Assembly (NCBI GenBank): GCA_902778925.1
Contig: CACYZN010000007.1
Coordinates: 1-47,355 of the forward strand
Length of the DNA stretch: 47,355 nt
Reading direction: 5' to 3'
Origin: an uncultured Bacteroidota bacterium
GTDB lineage: Bacteria > Bacteroidota > Bacteroidia > Bacteroidales > P3
A program made the position numbers and the translations under genes. Below are positions 17,301 through 26,860 of this stretch, one piece after another; position 1 is the first letter of the stretch, and every line of letters starts with the position of its first letter. The notes beneath the pieces are model-generated. The model made no database searches. It was not told where the DNA came from and worked only from the letters and a program-made list of their open reading frames with translations.

Positions 17301-19450
17301 GTAGTTACAGGAACAGTAATAGTTGAATACTTATAAGTAGTATCAAGACCAATGATAGTATCGATTGTTGCTACTGTATAAATGCTATCAGCAGTACTTG
17401 TCTCCACATAGGAATGAACAATCTTAGGATCTTCTTCACTATATTTTTCATTATAGTTATTAGAATTAGGATTGTCATAATGCAGATAAAGAATAACCTC
17501 ATTTTTAAGTTCCTGGCAGGTCAATGTCGGAGCTTCTGGGCCTTCCAGAACTTTGAAGCAGTTTTCAAACAGAGACTGGCAGACATCATCAATCTCGCGA
17601 AGTCTTTCGACCGAGGACCAAGCGTTGCCAGAGGTTGCTTGAGCGAAAGGAATACCTACAGTGATGTAGTTGACAGCACCTGGTTTCAGAGTGAACGGAC
17701 CTGCGGACTGCATGAAACGGCGGTCACCAGGCTTATTACCGGCAGTAATCTCGTTCCAATCCATCGGATGGTGAGCAGCGTCCGGCTCATCGCCATTTGT
17801 GCCCCAATGCCAAGGATCGGTTTCGCCAGGGAACATAAAGTCGCAATCAAGATCTGTCACATCGGTACGAAGAGCATCGCCGCCATATTTCATGCGCTGG
17901 TTATTCTTCCAATAACCTCTCAGATAATTATAGTATTCAGGAGCCTTAGTCGGGTCGGTATTATCACCAGTGCCATTATCATAGTAAACGAAACGGCGCA
18001 TACCGAAACGTTCATCATCGACAATGTTATTACCAAAGTTCACACCATTGATGGCGCAATTACCAACAACACTGTCTTTCTTGAACCACCAGCTCTTATA
18101 GTCGATATTGTAGAACAGGTCAGCATCGTCGGAAATGCTTATAGTATCATAGCACCATTTGTTATATGCAGTGTCGAAATACTTATATTTTTCAAGGAGT
18201 GTACGAAGTTCATTATTATTATTCTGTGGGCTAAGAATATAATCAATATTAATTTTGGGATTATCCTTGCCATCGGGATCCATATACGGACCCTGGAAGA
18301 AGTCGATACCGACAGCTGGAGGAATACCTGAATAACTACCAGAACCGGGGCCATCCTGCTCGTCGCCGTTATAGCAATAGCCGAGACCGCGACGTACATC
18401 GCAACCCACATAGTCATCCTTTGCAAAACCCAGATCCGGGTCGACCCACTGGCTGAAATAGGTTTCCTGCAGGGTATAGGTAGAACGGTTGATAATCTCG
18501 TACGAGTAGAATGTCATGTTATTAATTTCGTCGTTGGTCGAGAAAGCGAAAGCCTGAGCTCTAATTTCGAGACCAATTTCGTTACCATCAGACTCGGTAT
18601 GTGTATTACCTTTATCGTTGAAAACCCACCAAATAGTCTGGTCACCTTTCAGAACTTGGTCAGAAAGCAGACCACCTTTAACCTTACCGTTAGGATCGAG
18701 GGATTCCATCGTAGGATCTGGGACATACTTTGCGCCACGTTTAAGGTTGGCCTTCTTGGTACGGGGACACAATTCGTTTGTGAAATCGTAGTAAGGATAG
18801 TCACCTTTATCGGGATGGTACTCGCCATCCTCGTCTGCATCCATGAAAGGAGCCAGATAACGTGTTAAATCATCGGCATTGCCACTGGCGGGCCAGTTAA
18901 GGATAACATCAGGAATATTACCCAAATCAGCACCTTCATTAACAGTTACAATAGGTGCATCCTTGTAATTAAACTTAGACATGTGATCCTGAACTGCAGC
19001 TTTGGTAATAATCCAATGCTTATCATACTTTGTACAAGTCTCAGGGTCAATAGAGGCAGTGTTATCGATTTTAAGTGGACCAGGCCAGAAGTCATCGCCA
19101 AAGGAGCCAAAGGTCAAAGCAGCCAAACGGATCTGGTCGTTGACATCGGTACCACCAATCCAAAGAGCGGCGCAATACAACGGGCAGGTATTTGCGTTTC
19201 TGGGGATATGGTATTGCGGCACCTGACCATCGAACCACATATTACCATAACCGTTAATCATTGCGCGAACGTTGTTCACATTCAATTCTGCGGTACTTTG
19301 AGCACGCTTGCAACCAGCGGCTTTGGTCCTCACAGCTGCATTTTTAGCATTGGCTTTTTTACACTGTGTGCACTCACGAGCTCCCGCTGGCGCATAAGCT
19401 GCACCAAGGAGTAGTGCTACCAACACAATCTTGCAATATATATTTTTCAT
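14381..19450 (-). CDS. very large secreted protein with C-terminal FlgD/T9SS-like domain
   Basis: This 1689-residue protein starts with a signal peptide (MKNIYCKIVLVALLLGAAYA, then PAGARE) and a short Cys/Lys-rich stretch. Its body has many aromatic and Asp/Asn-rich segments (DEDGEYHPDKGDYPYYDF, Ca-site-like) and no enzyme motif I can name. The C-terminus has NVVPNPYYSYDNYE, then VKIYTVDGTLVRTLG, WDLHNHTGLPIAGGVYLIHV and MRPVDLNSFQF. This FlgD/type-A-like fold ends many Bacteroidota surface proteins, though the last residues differ from a standard sorting domain. It sits between a TonB-dependent receptor gene (19 bases upstream) and a PorV-like barrel gene, suggesting one surface complex. Function is unknown. 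Confidence 0.82.
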   Translation of the reverse strand: MKNIYCKIVLVALLLGAAYAPAGARECTQCKKANAKNAAVRTKAAGCKRAQSTAELNVNNVRAMINGYGNMWFDGQVPQYHIPRNANTCPLYCAALWIGGTDVNDQIRLAALTFGSFGDDFWPGPLKIDNTASIDPETCTKYDKHWIITKAAVQDHMSKFNYKDAPIVTVNEGADLGNIPDVILNWPASGNADDLTRYLAPFMDADEDGEYHPDKGDYPYYDFTNELCPRTKKANLKRGAKYVPDPTMESLDPNGKVKGGLLSDQVLKGDQTIWWVFNDKGNTHTESDGNEIGLEIRAQAFAFSTNDEINNMTFYSYEIINRSTYTLQETYFSQWVDPDLGFAKDDYVGCDVRRGLGYCYNGDEQDGPGSGSYSGIPPAVGIDFFQGPYMDPDGKDNPKINIDYILSPQNNNNELRTLLEKYKYFDTAYNKWCYDTISISDDADLFYNIDYKSWWFKKDSVVGNCAINGVNFGNNIVDDERFGMRRFVYYDNGTGDNTDPTKAPEYYNYLRGYWKNNQRMKYGGDALRTDVTDLDCDFMFPGETDPWHWGTNGDEPDAAHHPMDWNEITAGNKPGDRRFMQSAGPFTLKPGAVNYITVGIPFAQATSGNAWSSVERLREIDDVCQSLFENCFKVLEGPEAPTLTCQELKNEVILYLHYDNPNSNNYNEKYSEEDPKIVHSYVETSTADSIYTVATIDTIIGLDTTYKYSTITVPVTTEITKAYTLDQRSYKFEGYMIYQLKDATVSVADINDVTKARLVAQCDVENYYDSVDADGNVNSNPSLGIGTLTNYTTNSATGLLTGKVMVEGANKGIQHVFRVTTDLFATGTNNSLVNNREYYFIAIAYAHNRFKPYSQTEAAFLDGQKEPFLAGRKNENSQTITPIVAIPHDPAVEDGGKLAQSEFGMCPNIIRLEGYGNGGSVLRLTEASINQLMGEPNSPAMAPGTFVESFSYTGVDNSHMNAPAMIVNPEYEENYGPVNVRVIDPLKIKEGKYKIMFKNVGGGSEVTGDTRWFVMKENEDGTYQDTVWSDFSISRKNEQLFLDLGIAITLVNPKPAATALNDPKYDTNNLQYYFGGFANAGALLNASMTFDNENMQWVMGIPDNDANPYYNWIRSGNQFASDTKNNFVLGTTKYNLMRENYLDEDYHKAYEPSNATTTADYVYEAYDKNQVFENVIGGTWSPYALVSTLPFHPGFNFSYYMPEESVLDSLEDKSFYSWSFNRYRLERQLMNNFYNRSLNFNDMAQLPSIRVVFTADTTKWTRCPVIEMCDDYTQSEGNARKFSARRHASVNKKGQTLADVMAENPGYVSDPNNDFDPNYISENGMGWFPGYAINTVTGERLNIMFGEDSRYVQFNGRDMMWNPVSSIIDGTENYVYGGRHYIYIMNACQQSFVNITKAPYSTDVVTYRTPSYDAGRWSIKMLGASDRLMSIRETQTPRNLYAGFIGASAEMGRPIPVRDTLALLYASVAWVNMPYANPRYEFKYPGNDATLNAGKPSNGIPTTMTVDIDVRMPYNRNMSQNATTSANCGVSSANGGMPAYQFIINKEDAVLENLATRKDARKEYVDSLLGMINVVPNPYYSYDNYETTSQLETKVRIINLPSGIGKNGQKEGAYVKIYTVDGTLVRTLGPTDPSDQHSATTLDWDLHNHTGLPIAGGVYLIHVSVPGIGERVIKWFGTMRPVDLNSFQF

Positions 19451-19469
19451 CTTACTTAATATTTTTCGT

Positions 19470-22400
19470 TTAGAAGTTATATGACAGAGAGAGTCTCACC
19501 ATACGAGGTCTGGAGTAGTTCCACGTGCCATTCTTGAGGTAGACGATAGTGTAGATATCTCTGAATGCTTGTGGATCAAGCTGTGAATTGATTGACGTCT
19601 GCATCTCGGGGTCAGTAAGATAACCATTATCTTCAGCGTTACCTGTTACAGGGAAGACATTGACAACGTTCCTAATATTGAACAGGTTGGTAACTGTCAA
19701 GTAGGCTGTAATAGAGGTGTTACGTTTACCAACCTTGATAGGCCACGTCTTGTCGAATACAACATCGAAATAGAAGCCCCATGGCAGGCGTGCACCATAA
19801 TAACTACCAACAATGGTACCCTGGGTATGGGAGAATGCCTTGGTGTAAGGACGACCGGACTGAGCAACAGCTTGGAAGTTGATACCGAAGTCTTCGAGGA
19901 GTTTGATTTCCTTTTTGCGCTTCTCGCCAGTCTCTTTGTCGGTAACGACACGGGTAATAGTAGGTCCGTTGTACTTGGCGCCACCGAAGTAACGGAAGTC
20001 GACATTGGCTTTAAACTCGTGACGACGGTCATCGCCAATAGGATTGAGCATCTTCAGAGTTGTGTAACCTTCTTTAATAAGTTCCGTCATAGTAGCACCG
20101 GAAAGGCCTGTACCCTCAGCATATTGGAGGGTATAGCTGGCGTTAACACGTACATTCTTCGTCTGGCGGAGATCGTAGATAATCGAGACACCCTTGATAG
20201 TACGGAAATCCTTATTGTCGTAGCTATAGTAGTTGGGGTTAGGATCGGCACCGGTATACTGAATGAGCTGTATAAGGTCGCGCGTTTCCTTGTAGTATGC
20301 CTGAATAGTAATAGCCGACGACTGATTGAGAGCCTGCTGGAATCCCAACTCATAGTTGGTGATACGTTCAGGTTTCAGGTTCGGGTTGGTGACAGACGAC
20401 ACCTGAGTCATGTAGAGATACGACAGATAGTTAGCATTCCAAGCGCCTGAACCGGGACGACGAGCGATAATATCGTAACTAGCTTTGAACTGCGATCTGT
20501 CGCCGACAGGAAACGAGAAGGCGATACGGGGCATAGCCACAATCTGCGGTTTATAACGTTCAAAGACGCCATCCACATGTACTGTAGAGTTCTCGAAAGT
20601 CTTTTGACCGTTGGCGGTACGATAAGGAGTCGGCTTACCGGTTGCACCAGCAACATCATTGGGAGTAGATACCTCGACACCCTTGTCGTTGTACCAAGTG
20701 CCTTTCGAATCGCGATAGCCCTGGATGGTCGGTACAAACGTCGAAGTCTCTGACTTCTTAAGGTCGTTGACATAAGGAATCCAGTCGTCGCCAGCACCAG
20801 CATAAATATCGTTGGTTGCCACATTCTGACCATTCTTAATCATGTCGCGCAACTCGCCGACAGTGTAAGTCTCGTACAGGAGGTAGGGGTCTGTCATCAC
20901 ATACTGGTGACCATCGTAATAGTCGACACGAACACCGACATTGAAGATAAGGTCTTGGAAGAAGAACTTATCCTGGATATAACCTGCCATGTAGATGGGT
21001 GAGAATGACGGGAGGTCCATGTAGGGGCTGTCGCCAGGATTGAAATATTTTTCGAGGCTCCAGTTCGAGCCGTTGTAGTTGAACTTTTCACCATTGTGGC
21101 GATAACCCATATAGGATACATAGGCAGGGCTGATACTATTGATAAGTTCCTTTGCGGAGAACATATTAATACCGCCGGCCTTGGCAAAATCATCGGGAGA
21201 GTAGCGGTCGATATCAATCCACTCCATCTTGTCGACGCCAAGATATTTACGGAAGTTGACAGCGAAAGGCTGCAGACTAGTCGAGTCGAACTTACGATTG
21301 TATTTCACATACAACTGCGAACCTTGGCGCTCGTATATAGGATTTTCAATATCCATCTCCGAGATATGGCGGTTGGCATCCTGGCGCATCAGGGTCCAGA
21401 GGGAGCTGGCGGCCAGCGAGTAGGACGACTCCCACATTCTGTCGAACTGGAAGCCGAGTTCTATCTCATGGCCTTTAATTTCGGCCGAAGCCTTAGCCTG
21501 GAAGTAGACAGCGTCGGACTGGCTTTTTGCGAACGAGCCACCTTGAACACCGACGTTTGTAAGCAGACCATAAATATCATCGGGGGAGTCGCCATTGTAG
21601 AGGCCCTTGTATGAACGGATATAGTCGATTGTCGTCAAAATGGGACGTACATCGGCGAACTCGTCGCTATGGAACAGCTGTTCGTTATAGTTAGAAAGGA
21701 TGGGGTTCCACTGAGAACCTGAAACGTATGTCACGTCGTCGTACCAGCTATCCTGAACCATAGCCCACTGTTCTGTACCATGGTAATTGACCTGACCCAA
21801 CGAATAATGCGGAACCTGCTCGGTAATGAACTTACCTATATAACCATATTTAAAGATGTCGTCGATTGACTTACCATACGTTTCGTTATAAGATTTACTG
21901 ACGCTACGGCTTGCCATACCAACAATGTTGTACATGACATTCTTGATGGGCGAAGCAGCCTTTGCCTCGTCCTCATTGCTAACCTCCGGGTCACGGAAGC
22001 GATGAGTGAAGTCGGCGGTGATACTGGCATAAAGGCCTTCGCCAACAGAGGTGCCCTGCAGCGACATCGTGAGAGGACTGACGCCAGCACTGGGGCTGTG
22101 GCTTGCGCTAAATTCGGCTGTAAGAGCGAGTGTCATGTAGTCCGAGAAGCGGAAGTCAAGAGCGCCTTCCATAGAGACACCATACGAATTGACTTTCGGT
22201 ACACGGTCGGCGGCATTTTCGCCATAGAAGTCTTTCTTCGAGAGGCGGGTGAACTCGTGGAAGTCCTCGGCATGCAGACGCGTCATAGGAGCGTAATTAA
22301 CGGCACCGGTGAGCGGGTCGTAAGACAGCGGGTTCTTTTCGAATTCCTGAACGAGTTCGTCGTTGACCATCATGTAACGGTAGCCACGTGCACGGTAGTA

Positions 22401-23261
22401 CGGAGAATGAGTATACGAAGCCTGACCAGTGAGGCGGAAGCCCACGAGGGTACGCTCGAGGGTAGAGCCATCATCGTTGGTCAGTTTCTGTTTATACACC
22501 GGACCTGTGAGATACCAACCCAGAGCATTCGACAGAGTATAGTTGAGCATAGCATCCCAGCGTACCATACCCTTGAACTGGCTCGTCGGTGGTTTCAGTG
22601 TGATAATCTGCGTACCACCGATAGCCTCACCGATGCTGGCAGGCGTACCGCCGAGGATAACCTGAAGTTCGGCGATAGCCTCTTTAGGCGGCTGAATACT
22701 GCTATGGCGGCGGATACCACCTTGGACGGTAACCATACCAGACTCACCACGAGCCGTGCTGGTACCACCGTCGTTGTAACCGACACCTGCGACAGCAGCC
22801 ACGACAGCGTCGACCGAAGTACCGGGCATACGTGCGATATCGTCGCTCGAAAGTGTCTGACCACTTTCAGCCTTACCGATTTCGATAACAGGTACTTTTT
22901 CCTCAACAATTTCCACAGCCTCGAGGGTTGTAGCCGTGGGGTTCATCTCCACATTTACAATGGTAAAACCCGTCGCCGAGACATTGATACCGGTACGCTT
23001 GTAGGTAGCGTAACCGACATACTTGACCTCAAGGTCATACTTACCGACAGGGAGCGGTTTGATAGTGGCGACACCATCAAAGTCGGTAACACCGACAAGA
23101 ATCTGCCTGCCATCTTGCTGGGCGACGACATTAACGAAAGGCATAGTTTCTTTCGACTTGGCGTCGGTAACAGTAACCTTCATGGTACCTTGTGCCAAAG
23201 CCGCTACTTCTGCCATCAGCAAGAGTCCGAATGTCAACAGTACTTTTCTAAACATTCTCAT
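19470..23261 (-). CDS. TonB-dependent receptor with N-terminal carboxypeptidase-regulatory-like domain
   Basis: This 1263-residue protein has a signal peptide (MRMFRKVLLTFGLLLMAEVA, then ALAQG). A beta-sandwich of the CarboxypepD_reg type follows at about residues 24-105 (FVNVVAQQDGRQILVGVTD, VGKYDLEVKYVGYATYKR). The plug is atypical (TSVDAVVAAVAGVGYNDGG, GGIRRHSSIQPPKEAIAELQ) and the long barrel ends in VRLSLSYNF. There is no SusD-like gene nearby. The partner downstream is instead a large secreted protein and a PorV-like barrel, so it may be a receptor or translocation partner for that surface protein. The gene lies 31 bases after the small membrane-protein gene, with no obvious terminator between. 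Confidence 0.88.
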   Translation of the reverse strand: MRMFRKVLLTFGLLLMAEVAALAQGTMKVTVTDAKSKETMPFVNVVAQQDGRQILVGVTDFDGVATIKPLPVGKYDLEVKYVGYATYKRTGINVSATGFTIVNVEMNPTATTLEAVEIVEEKVPVIEIGKAESGQTLSSDDIARMPGTSVDAVVAAVAGVGYNDGGTSTARGESGMVTVQGGIRRHSSIQPPKEAIAELQVILGGTPASIGEAIGGTQIITLKPPTSQFKGMVRWDAMLNYTLSNALGWYLTGPVYKQKLTNDDGSTLERTLVGFRLTGQASYTHSPYYRARGYRYMMVNDELVQEFEKNPLSYDPLTGAVNYAPMTRLHAEDFHEFTRLSKKDFYGENAADRVPKVNSYGVSMEGALDFRFSDYMTLALTAEFSASHSPSAGVSPLTMSLQGTSVGEGLYASITADFTHRFRDPEVSNEDEAKAASPIKNVMYNIVGMASRSVSKSYNETYGKSIDDIFKYGYIGKFITEQVPHYSLGQVNYHGTEQWAMVQDSWYDDVTYVSGSQWNPILSNYNEQLFHSDEFADVRPILTTIDYIRSYKGLYNGDSPDDIYGLLTNVGVQGGSFAKSQSDAVYFQAKASAEIKGHEIELGFQFDRMWESSYSLAASSLWTLMRQDANRHISEMDIENPIYERQGSQLYVKYNRKFDSTSLQPFAVNFRKYLGVDKMEWIDIDRYSPDDFAKAGGINMFSAKELINSISPAYVSYMGYRHNGEKFNYNGSNWSLEKYFNPGDSPYMDLPSFSPIYMAGYIQDKFFFQDLIFNVGVRVDYYDGHQYVMTDPYLLYETYTVGELRDMIKNGQNVATNDIYAGAGDDWIPYVNDLKKSETSTFVPTIQGYRDSKGTWYNDKGVEVSTPNDVAGATGKPTPYRTANGQKTFENSTVHVDGVFERYKPQIVAMPRIAFSFPVGDRSQFKASYDIIARRPGSGAWNANYLSYLYMTQVSSVTNPNLKPERITNYELGFQQALNQSSAITIQAYYKETRDLIQLIQYTGADPNPNYYSYDNKDFRTIKGVSIIYDLRQTKNVRVNASYTLQYAEGTGLSGATMTELIKEGYTTLKMLNPIGDDRRHEFKANVDFRYFGGAKYNGPTITRVVTDKETGEKRKKEIKLLEDFGINFQAVAQSGRPYTKAFSHTQGTIVGSYYGARLPWGFYFDVVFDKTWPIKVGKRNTSITAYLTVTNLFNIRNVVNVFPVTGNAEDNGYLTDPEMQTSINSQLDPQAFRDIYTIVYLKNGTWNYSRPRMVRLSLSYNF

Positions 23262-23292
23262 TGCTTTTTACTGTAAGTGATTATTGATTATT

Positions 23293-23646
23293 TTAATTTT
23301 CGGAGTTGATATAGTTGTTACTTAACACGGTTTGATAGATAACAGCCTGCCTAAGGTCGAAGCGTGGTGCCGGAGGTTGTTCCAAAGGGATAGTCTCTTC
23401 GGCTTTCGACATCGGCGTCGACATACCTTTCTTGGTCTCGTAGGAAAACACCTCAGGCTGAGAGGCGACAGATTCGTCCCATTCGTTGTCGATATATGAG
23501 ACGAAACTGTCGTCCTGATTGTCGCCGTCTTCGCTCACATTGCTTTCCTGGGCAGAGGTGTCAGCTGCCATGGCACGTTTGGCGCGGCCATAGAACATAG
23601 ACATTCCGCCTAAGAAGAGTAACAATATGATCCAAACTGACGACAT
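23293..23646 (-). CDS. small single-pass membrane protein, unknown
   Basis: The 117-residue product has one N-terminal membrane helix (SSVWIILLLFLGGMSMFYG), then an acidic, low-complexity middle (SEDGDNQDDSFVSYIDNEWD) and a C-terminal segment FDLRQAVIYQTVLSNNY that looks like a conserved interaction motif. I recall similar short proteins ending FDLRxAVIYxxIL in other Bacteroidales but no function. It lies between secDF (41 bases upstream) and the TonB receptor gene (31 bases downstream) on the same strand. Confidence 0.72.
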   Translation of the reverse strand: MSSVWIILLLFLGGMSMFYGRAKRAMAADTSAQESNVSEDGDNQDDSFVSYIDNEWDESVASQPEVFSYETKKGMSTPMSKAEETIPLEQPPAPRFDLRQAVIYQTVLSNNYINSEN

Positions 23647-23687
23647 TGCCTAAATGCTATTATTATCTAAACGAGTCGAGTTATTAT

Positions 23688-26600
23688 TTATCGTTCCAAC
23701 TCTTTCACATCGGCGGTCTTTTGCTTACCGGAGATTTCATACACCACAGCGCAAGCAATGCAGAGCGACGAGAAGACGCCGACCAACACGCCAACGAGGA
23801 GTGCGAATATGAAACCGCGGATAACCTCACCACCGAAGATGAACATCATGAGCAGGGTAACGAACGTTGTGCCGGAGGTGTTGACAGTACGAGCCAACGT
23901 TGAGTTGATGGCATCGTTCATGTGCGTACGGAGATCGCGCTTGGGGTAAAGTTTGCGATACTCACGCACACGGTCGAAGATAACCACAGTGGCATTGATA
24001 GAGTAACCAATAACAGTAAGCACTGCGGATATAAAGTATTGGTCGACCTCGAGGTTGAATGCCAACAGGCCATACAGCAACGAGAAAATACCGATAACCA
24101 GTATTGTATCGTGAGCCAAGGCAGCCACCGAGCCGATACCGAAGCGCCAGCTGCGGAAGCGGAGGCCGATATATACAAACATAACAAGCAGACCACCCAT
24201 CACAGCCCAGATAGAGTGTACCAGATTATCGTGGGCGATAGTGCCACCGACCTGATCGGCCTGAATAATACCGAGGGGGTTGGTCTCGGTCGACTTGAAT
24301 TCGTCGACGCTGATGGGAGCAGCAAAGTATTTGCTTGTACCGTCGTAGAGACGCTGTACGATTTCGTTCTTCACAGCATCGCCGTCTTCGATTATCTTAT
24401 ACTTTGTTGTAATCTTGAGCTGATTGCTGGGGCCGTAGGTCTTCACCTCGGGAGCGTCCTCGAACTGGTCGGCCAAGGCAGAACGTACGTCGACAGCGTT
24501 GACAGGCTGGTCGAAGCGGACGACATAGGTACGACCACCGGTGAAGTCGATACCGAAGCTGAGGCCACGTACGCAGAAGCTGACGATGCAGATGGCTATA
24601 GCGACGCCGGCGATGATATAGAACACCTTGCGCTTACCAAGGAAGTCGACATGAGCGTTGCGGAGGAAGTTTTCGGAGAAGGGGAACGAGAAGTTCAGTT
24701 TACGCTTATGATCGAGGTTGCTGTCGATAATAAGGCGGGTGATGAAGATAGAGGTGAAGAGCGAAGTAACGATACCGATGCAGAGCGTTACAGCGAAGCC
24801 CTGGACGGCGCCCGAGCCGAACATGATAAGCACCAGGCCGAGAAGGAATGTAGTCACCTGACCGTCGATAATAGCGGAGTAAGCATTCTTGAAGCCGTTC
24901 TCGACAGCGTTGGACATACTGGAGCCTGCACGCAATTCTTCCTTGACACGTTCATAGATAATAACGTTGCCGTCGACAGCCATTGCCATAGTGAGCACAA
25001 TACCGGCGATACCGGGCAGGGTGAGCACGGTGCCAATCGAGGCGAGAACTCCTATAAGAAGGAATACATTAGTAATAAGTGCAGCCACAGACACCCAGCC
25101 TGCGCGGTTATAGAACACCACCATATAGATGAGCACCACGACAAAGGCGAGGATGAACGAAAGAAGGCCGTTGTGGATAGACTCCTGACCAAGCGAGGGG
25201 CCGACCACGGCTTCCTGGACGATGACGGCCGGGGCAGGGAGTTTACCGCTTTTGAGGATATTGGCAAGGTCCTTTGCCTCTTCGAGGGTGAAGTCGCCAG
25301 TGATGGACGAGCGACCGCCAGCAATCTCGCCATTGACGCGCGGGGCGGAATAGACGTGGTCGTCGAGGACGATAGCGATGCAATTGCCCACATTCTCGCC
25401 AGTGATACGTTTCCACTCGCGAGCGCCCTCGGTATTCATAGTCATCGATATTTCGTTGCCGCCGACATTGGAGAAGTCCTGACGGGCATCGGATATGCAA
25501 CCACCGTCGAGCAGCGGAGTGGCGTCTCTAGAAGTAATCTTTATAGCATAGAGCACATAGACATCAGCGCCGAAGTGCTCGTCGGGCTTGGCCGACCAGA
25601 GGAACTTGACAGTGCGCGAGTCGAAAATCTTTTTGGCAGCAGCCGTTGCAAGCATCTCGTCGATAGCATCGCGGTCTTTGCCTGAAGCGAGACCCACGAT
25701 AGGACCGCTGAGAGGCTGACCGTTGCCATCGATATAGAGCTGCAACTTTGCAATCAGGGGGTTGCTCTTAGCAAAAGCTTCGCGGTCGACATTCTGGGCT
25801 GAGGCATCGGCGTTCTCGGCAGTGAGTTGGTCGAGCATAGCCTCGAGGCTGTCTTTGTTATCTTCATTTTCTGCAGCAGCGACCTCTTCGTTTTCGGCGT
25901 CGCCCTCTGCATTCTTATTGATTGAGCCGAGGTAATCGTTGGCATCAATCAAGAAGCGGGCAGCTTCGGTATTGTCATAGGTGAGCCAGAATTCGAGTTG
26001 GGCGGTACCCTGCAAAAGCTTACGCACGCGCTCGGGTTCCTTTACACCAGGGAGTTCAACGAGGATACGCTCGGAAGCGCTAAGTTTCTGGATATTGGGC
26101 TGAGCCACACCGAACTTGTCGATACGCTGGCTGAGCACCTGGTAAGTGCGGTCGTAGGCGTCGGCGGCCTCTTCGCGGACCACACGAATGACGGCGTCGT
26201 TATCGTCGCCGAGTTTAATCTTCTCGCGGAGCTGACCGCTGAAATACGAAGCCAGCGACACATTGGGGTCCAAGCCACGGATGGCGTCATAGAAGAGCGA
26301 CACGAAGTCGCGGTTTGTGGAGCGCTTCTGATTGGCGAGCGCGATATCGATAGCGTGGTTGAAGAGAGTGTCGTCGGTGTGGTCGGCCAAAGCGCGAACA
26401 ACATCCACAGTCGACACCTCAAGCATCACGTTCATACCACCTTTAAGGTCGAGGCCGAGGTTAATCTCGCGGCCCTGGCACTGACGATAAGTGTAGCCGA
26501 AATAGACCTTCTCAGTAGCCATCGAGTCGAGGTAGCGAGCCTCACGTGCATTCTGGAGAGAGTCCAAGAGAATCTGAGCATCGACACTGTTGGTGGTACG

Positions 26601-26762
26601 TTCGCCGACCATCTTTTGGATTTGCTCACTCTTGATGTAGCTTTCAGCAGTTTTCTTTGCCTTGCGTTCAATACTGCTCGTAACAACTGTAAACGACAAT
26701 TGGAACAAACACACCAGCGCAAATGCCCATGCCAAAAATTTGATAAGTCCTTTATTCTGCAT
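23688..26762 (-). CDS. secDF: fused protein translocase subunit SecDF
   Basis: This 1024-residue fusion of SecD and SecF uses the proton gradient to help pull preproteins through SecYEG. The SecD half starts with a membrane helix, has EINLGLDLKGGMNVMLEV at about residues 98-115, and carries TMAMAVDGNVIIYERVKEE with the conserved Asp. The SecF half begins near 670 and has LSFGIDFTGGRTYVVRF and YSINATVVIFDRVREYRK. Between SecD repeats is an acidic insert (about residues 275-315, rich in AENE/DAEN) not found in the enterobacterial protein. The start MQNKGLIKFLAWAFALVC fits. A -7 box lies about 50 bases upstream. It may head a transcript continuing into the secretion-related genes downstream. Confidence 0.96.
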   Translation of the reverse strand: MQNKGLIKFLAWAFALVCLFQLSFTVVTSSIERKAKKTAESYIKSEQIQKMVGERTTNSVDAQILLDSLQNAREARYLDSMATEKVYFGYTYRQCQGREINLGLDLKGGMNVMLEVSTVDVVRALADHTDDTLFNHAIDIALANQKRSTNRDFVSLFYDAIRGLDPNVSLASYFSGQLREKIKLGDDNDAVIRVVREEAADAYDRTYQVLSQRIDKFGVAQPNIQKLSASERILVELPGVKEPERVRKLLQGTAQLEFWLTYDNTEAARFLIDANDYLGSINKNAEGDAENEEVAAAENEDNKDSLEAMLDQLTAENADASAQNVDREAFAKSNPLIAKLQLYIDGNGQPLSGPIVGLASGKDRDAIDEMLATAAAKKIFDSRTVKFLWSAKPDEHFGADVYVLYAIKITSRDATPLLDGGCISDARQDFSNVGGNEISMTMNTEGAREWKRITGENVGNCIAIVLDDHVYSAPRVNGEIAGGRSSITGDFTLEEAKDLANILKSGKLPAPAVIVQEAVVGPSLGQESIHNGLLSFILAFVVVLIYMVVFYNRAGWVSVAALITNVFLLIGVLASIGTVLTLPGIAGIVLTMAMAVDGNVIIYERVKEELRAGSSMSNAVENGFKNAYSAIIDGQVTTFLLGLVLIMFGSGAVQGFAVTLCIGIVTSLFTSIFITRLIIDSNLDHKRKLNFSFPFSENFLRNAHVDFLGKRKVFYIIAGVAIAICIVSFCVRGLSFGIDFTGGRTYVVRFDQPVNAVDVRSALADQFEDAPEVKTYGPSNQLKITTKYKIIEDGDAVKNEIVQRLYDGTSKYFAAPISVDEFKSTETNPLGIIQADQVGGTIAHDNLVHSIWAVMGGLLVMFVYIGLRFRSWRFGIGSVAALAHDTILVIGIFSLLYGLLAFNLEVDQYFISAVLTVIGYSINATVVIFDRVREYRKLYPKRDLRTHMNDAINSTLARTVNTSGTTFVTLLMMFIFGGEVIRGFIFALLVGVLVGVFSSLCIACAVVYEISGKQKTADVKELER

Positions 26763-26809
26763 AGTTTGTGTATAAATTTATGTTTTCTATTTTATCTACT
26801 TTGAATGTG

Positions 26810-26844
26810 CAAAAATAATAAAAAATATTGATATAGCAAGCAAA
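26810..26844 (-). promoter_or_regulatory. probable secDF promoter
   Basis: The minus strand has TATTTTTG at 26810-26817 (TAnnTTTG) with a TTTG at 26841-26844. The 23-base spacer is a little longer than the usual 19-21. Start of transcription would be near 26803, about 40 bases before the secDF ATG. Confidence 0.5.
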
Positions 26845-26860
26845 TTTAAAAAAAATGATG

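Noticed and set aside
22002-25685. Long antisense frames (such as 22002-23276 and 23922-25685)
   Set aside because: They mirror strongly supported TonB receptor and SecDF genes, and arise from codon bias; no signal peptide or domain.
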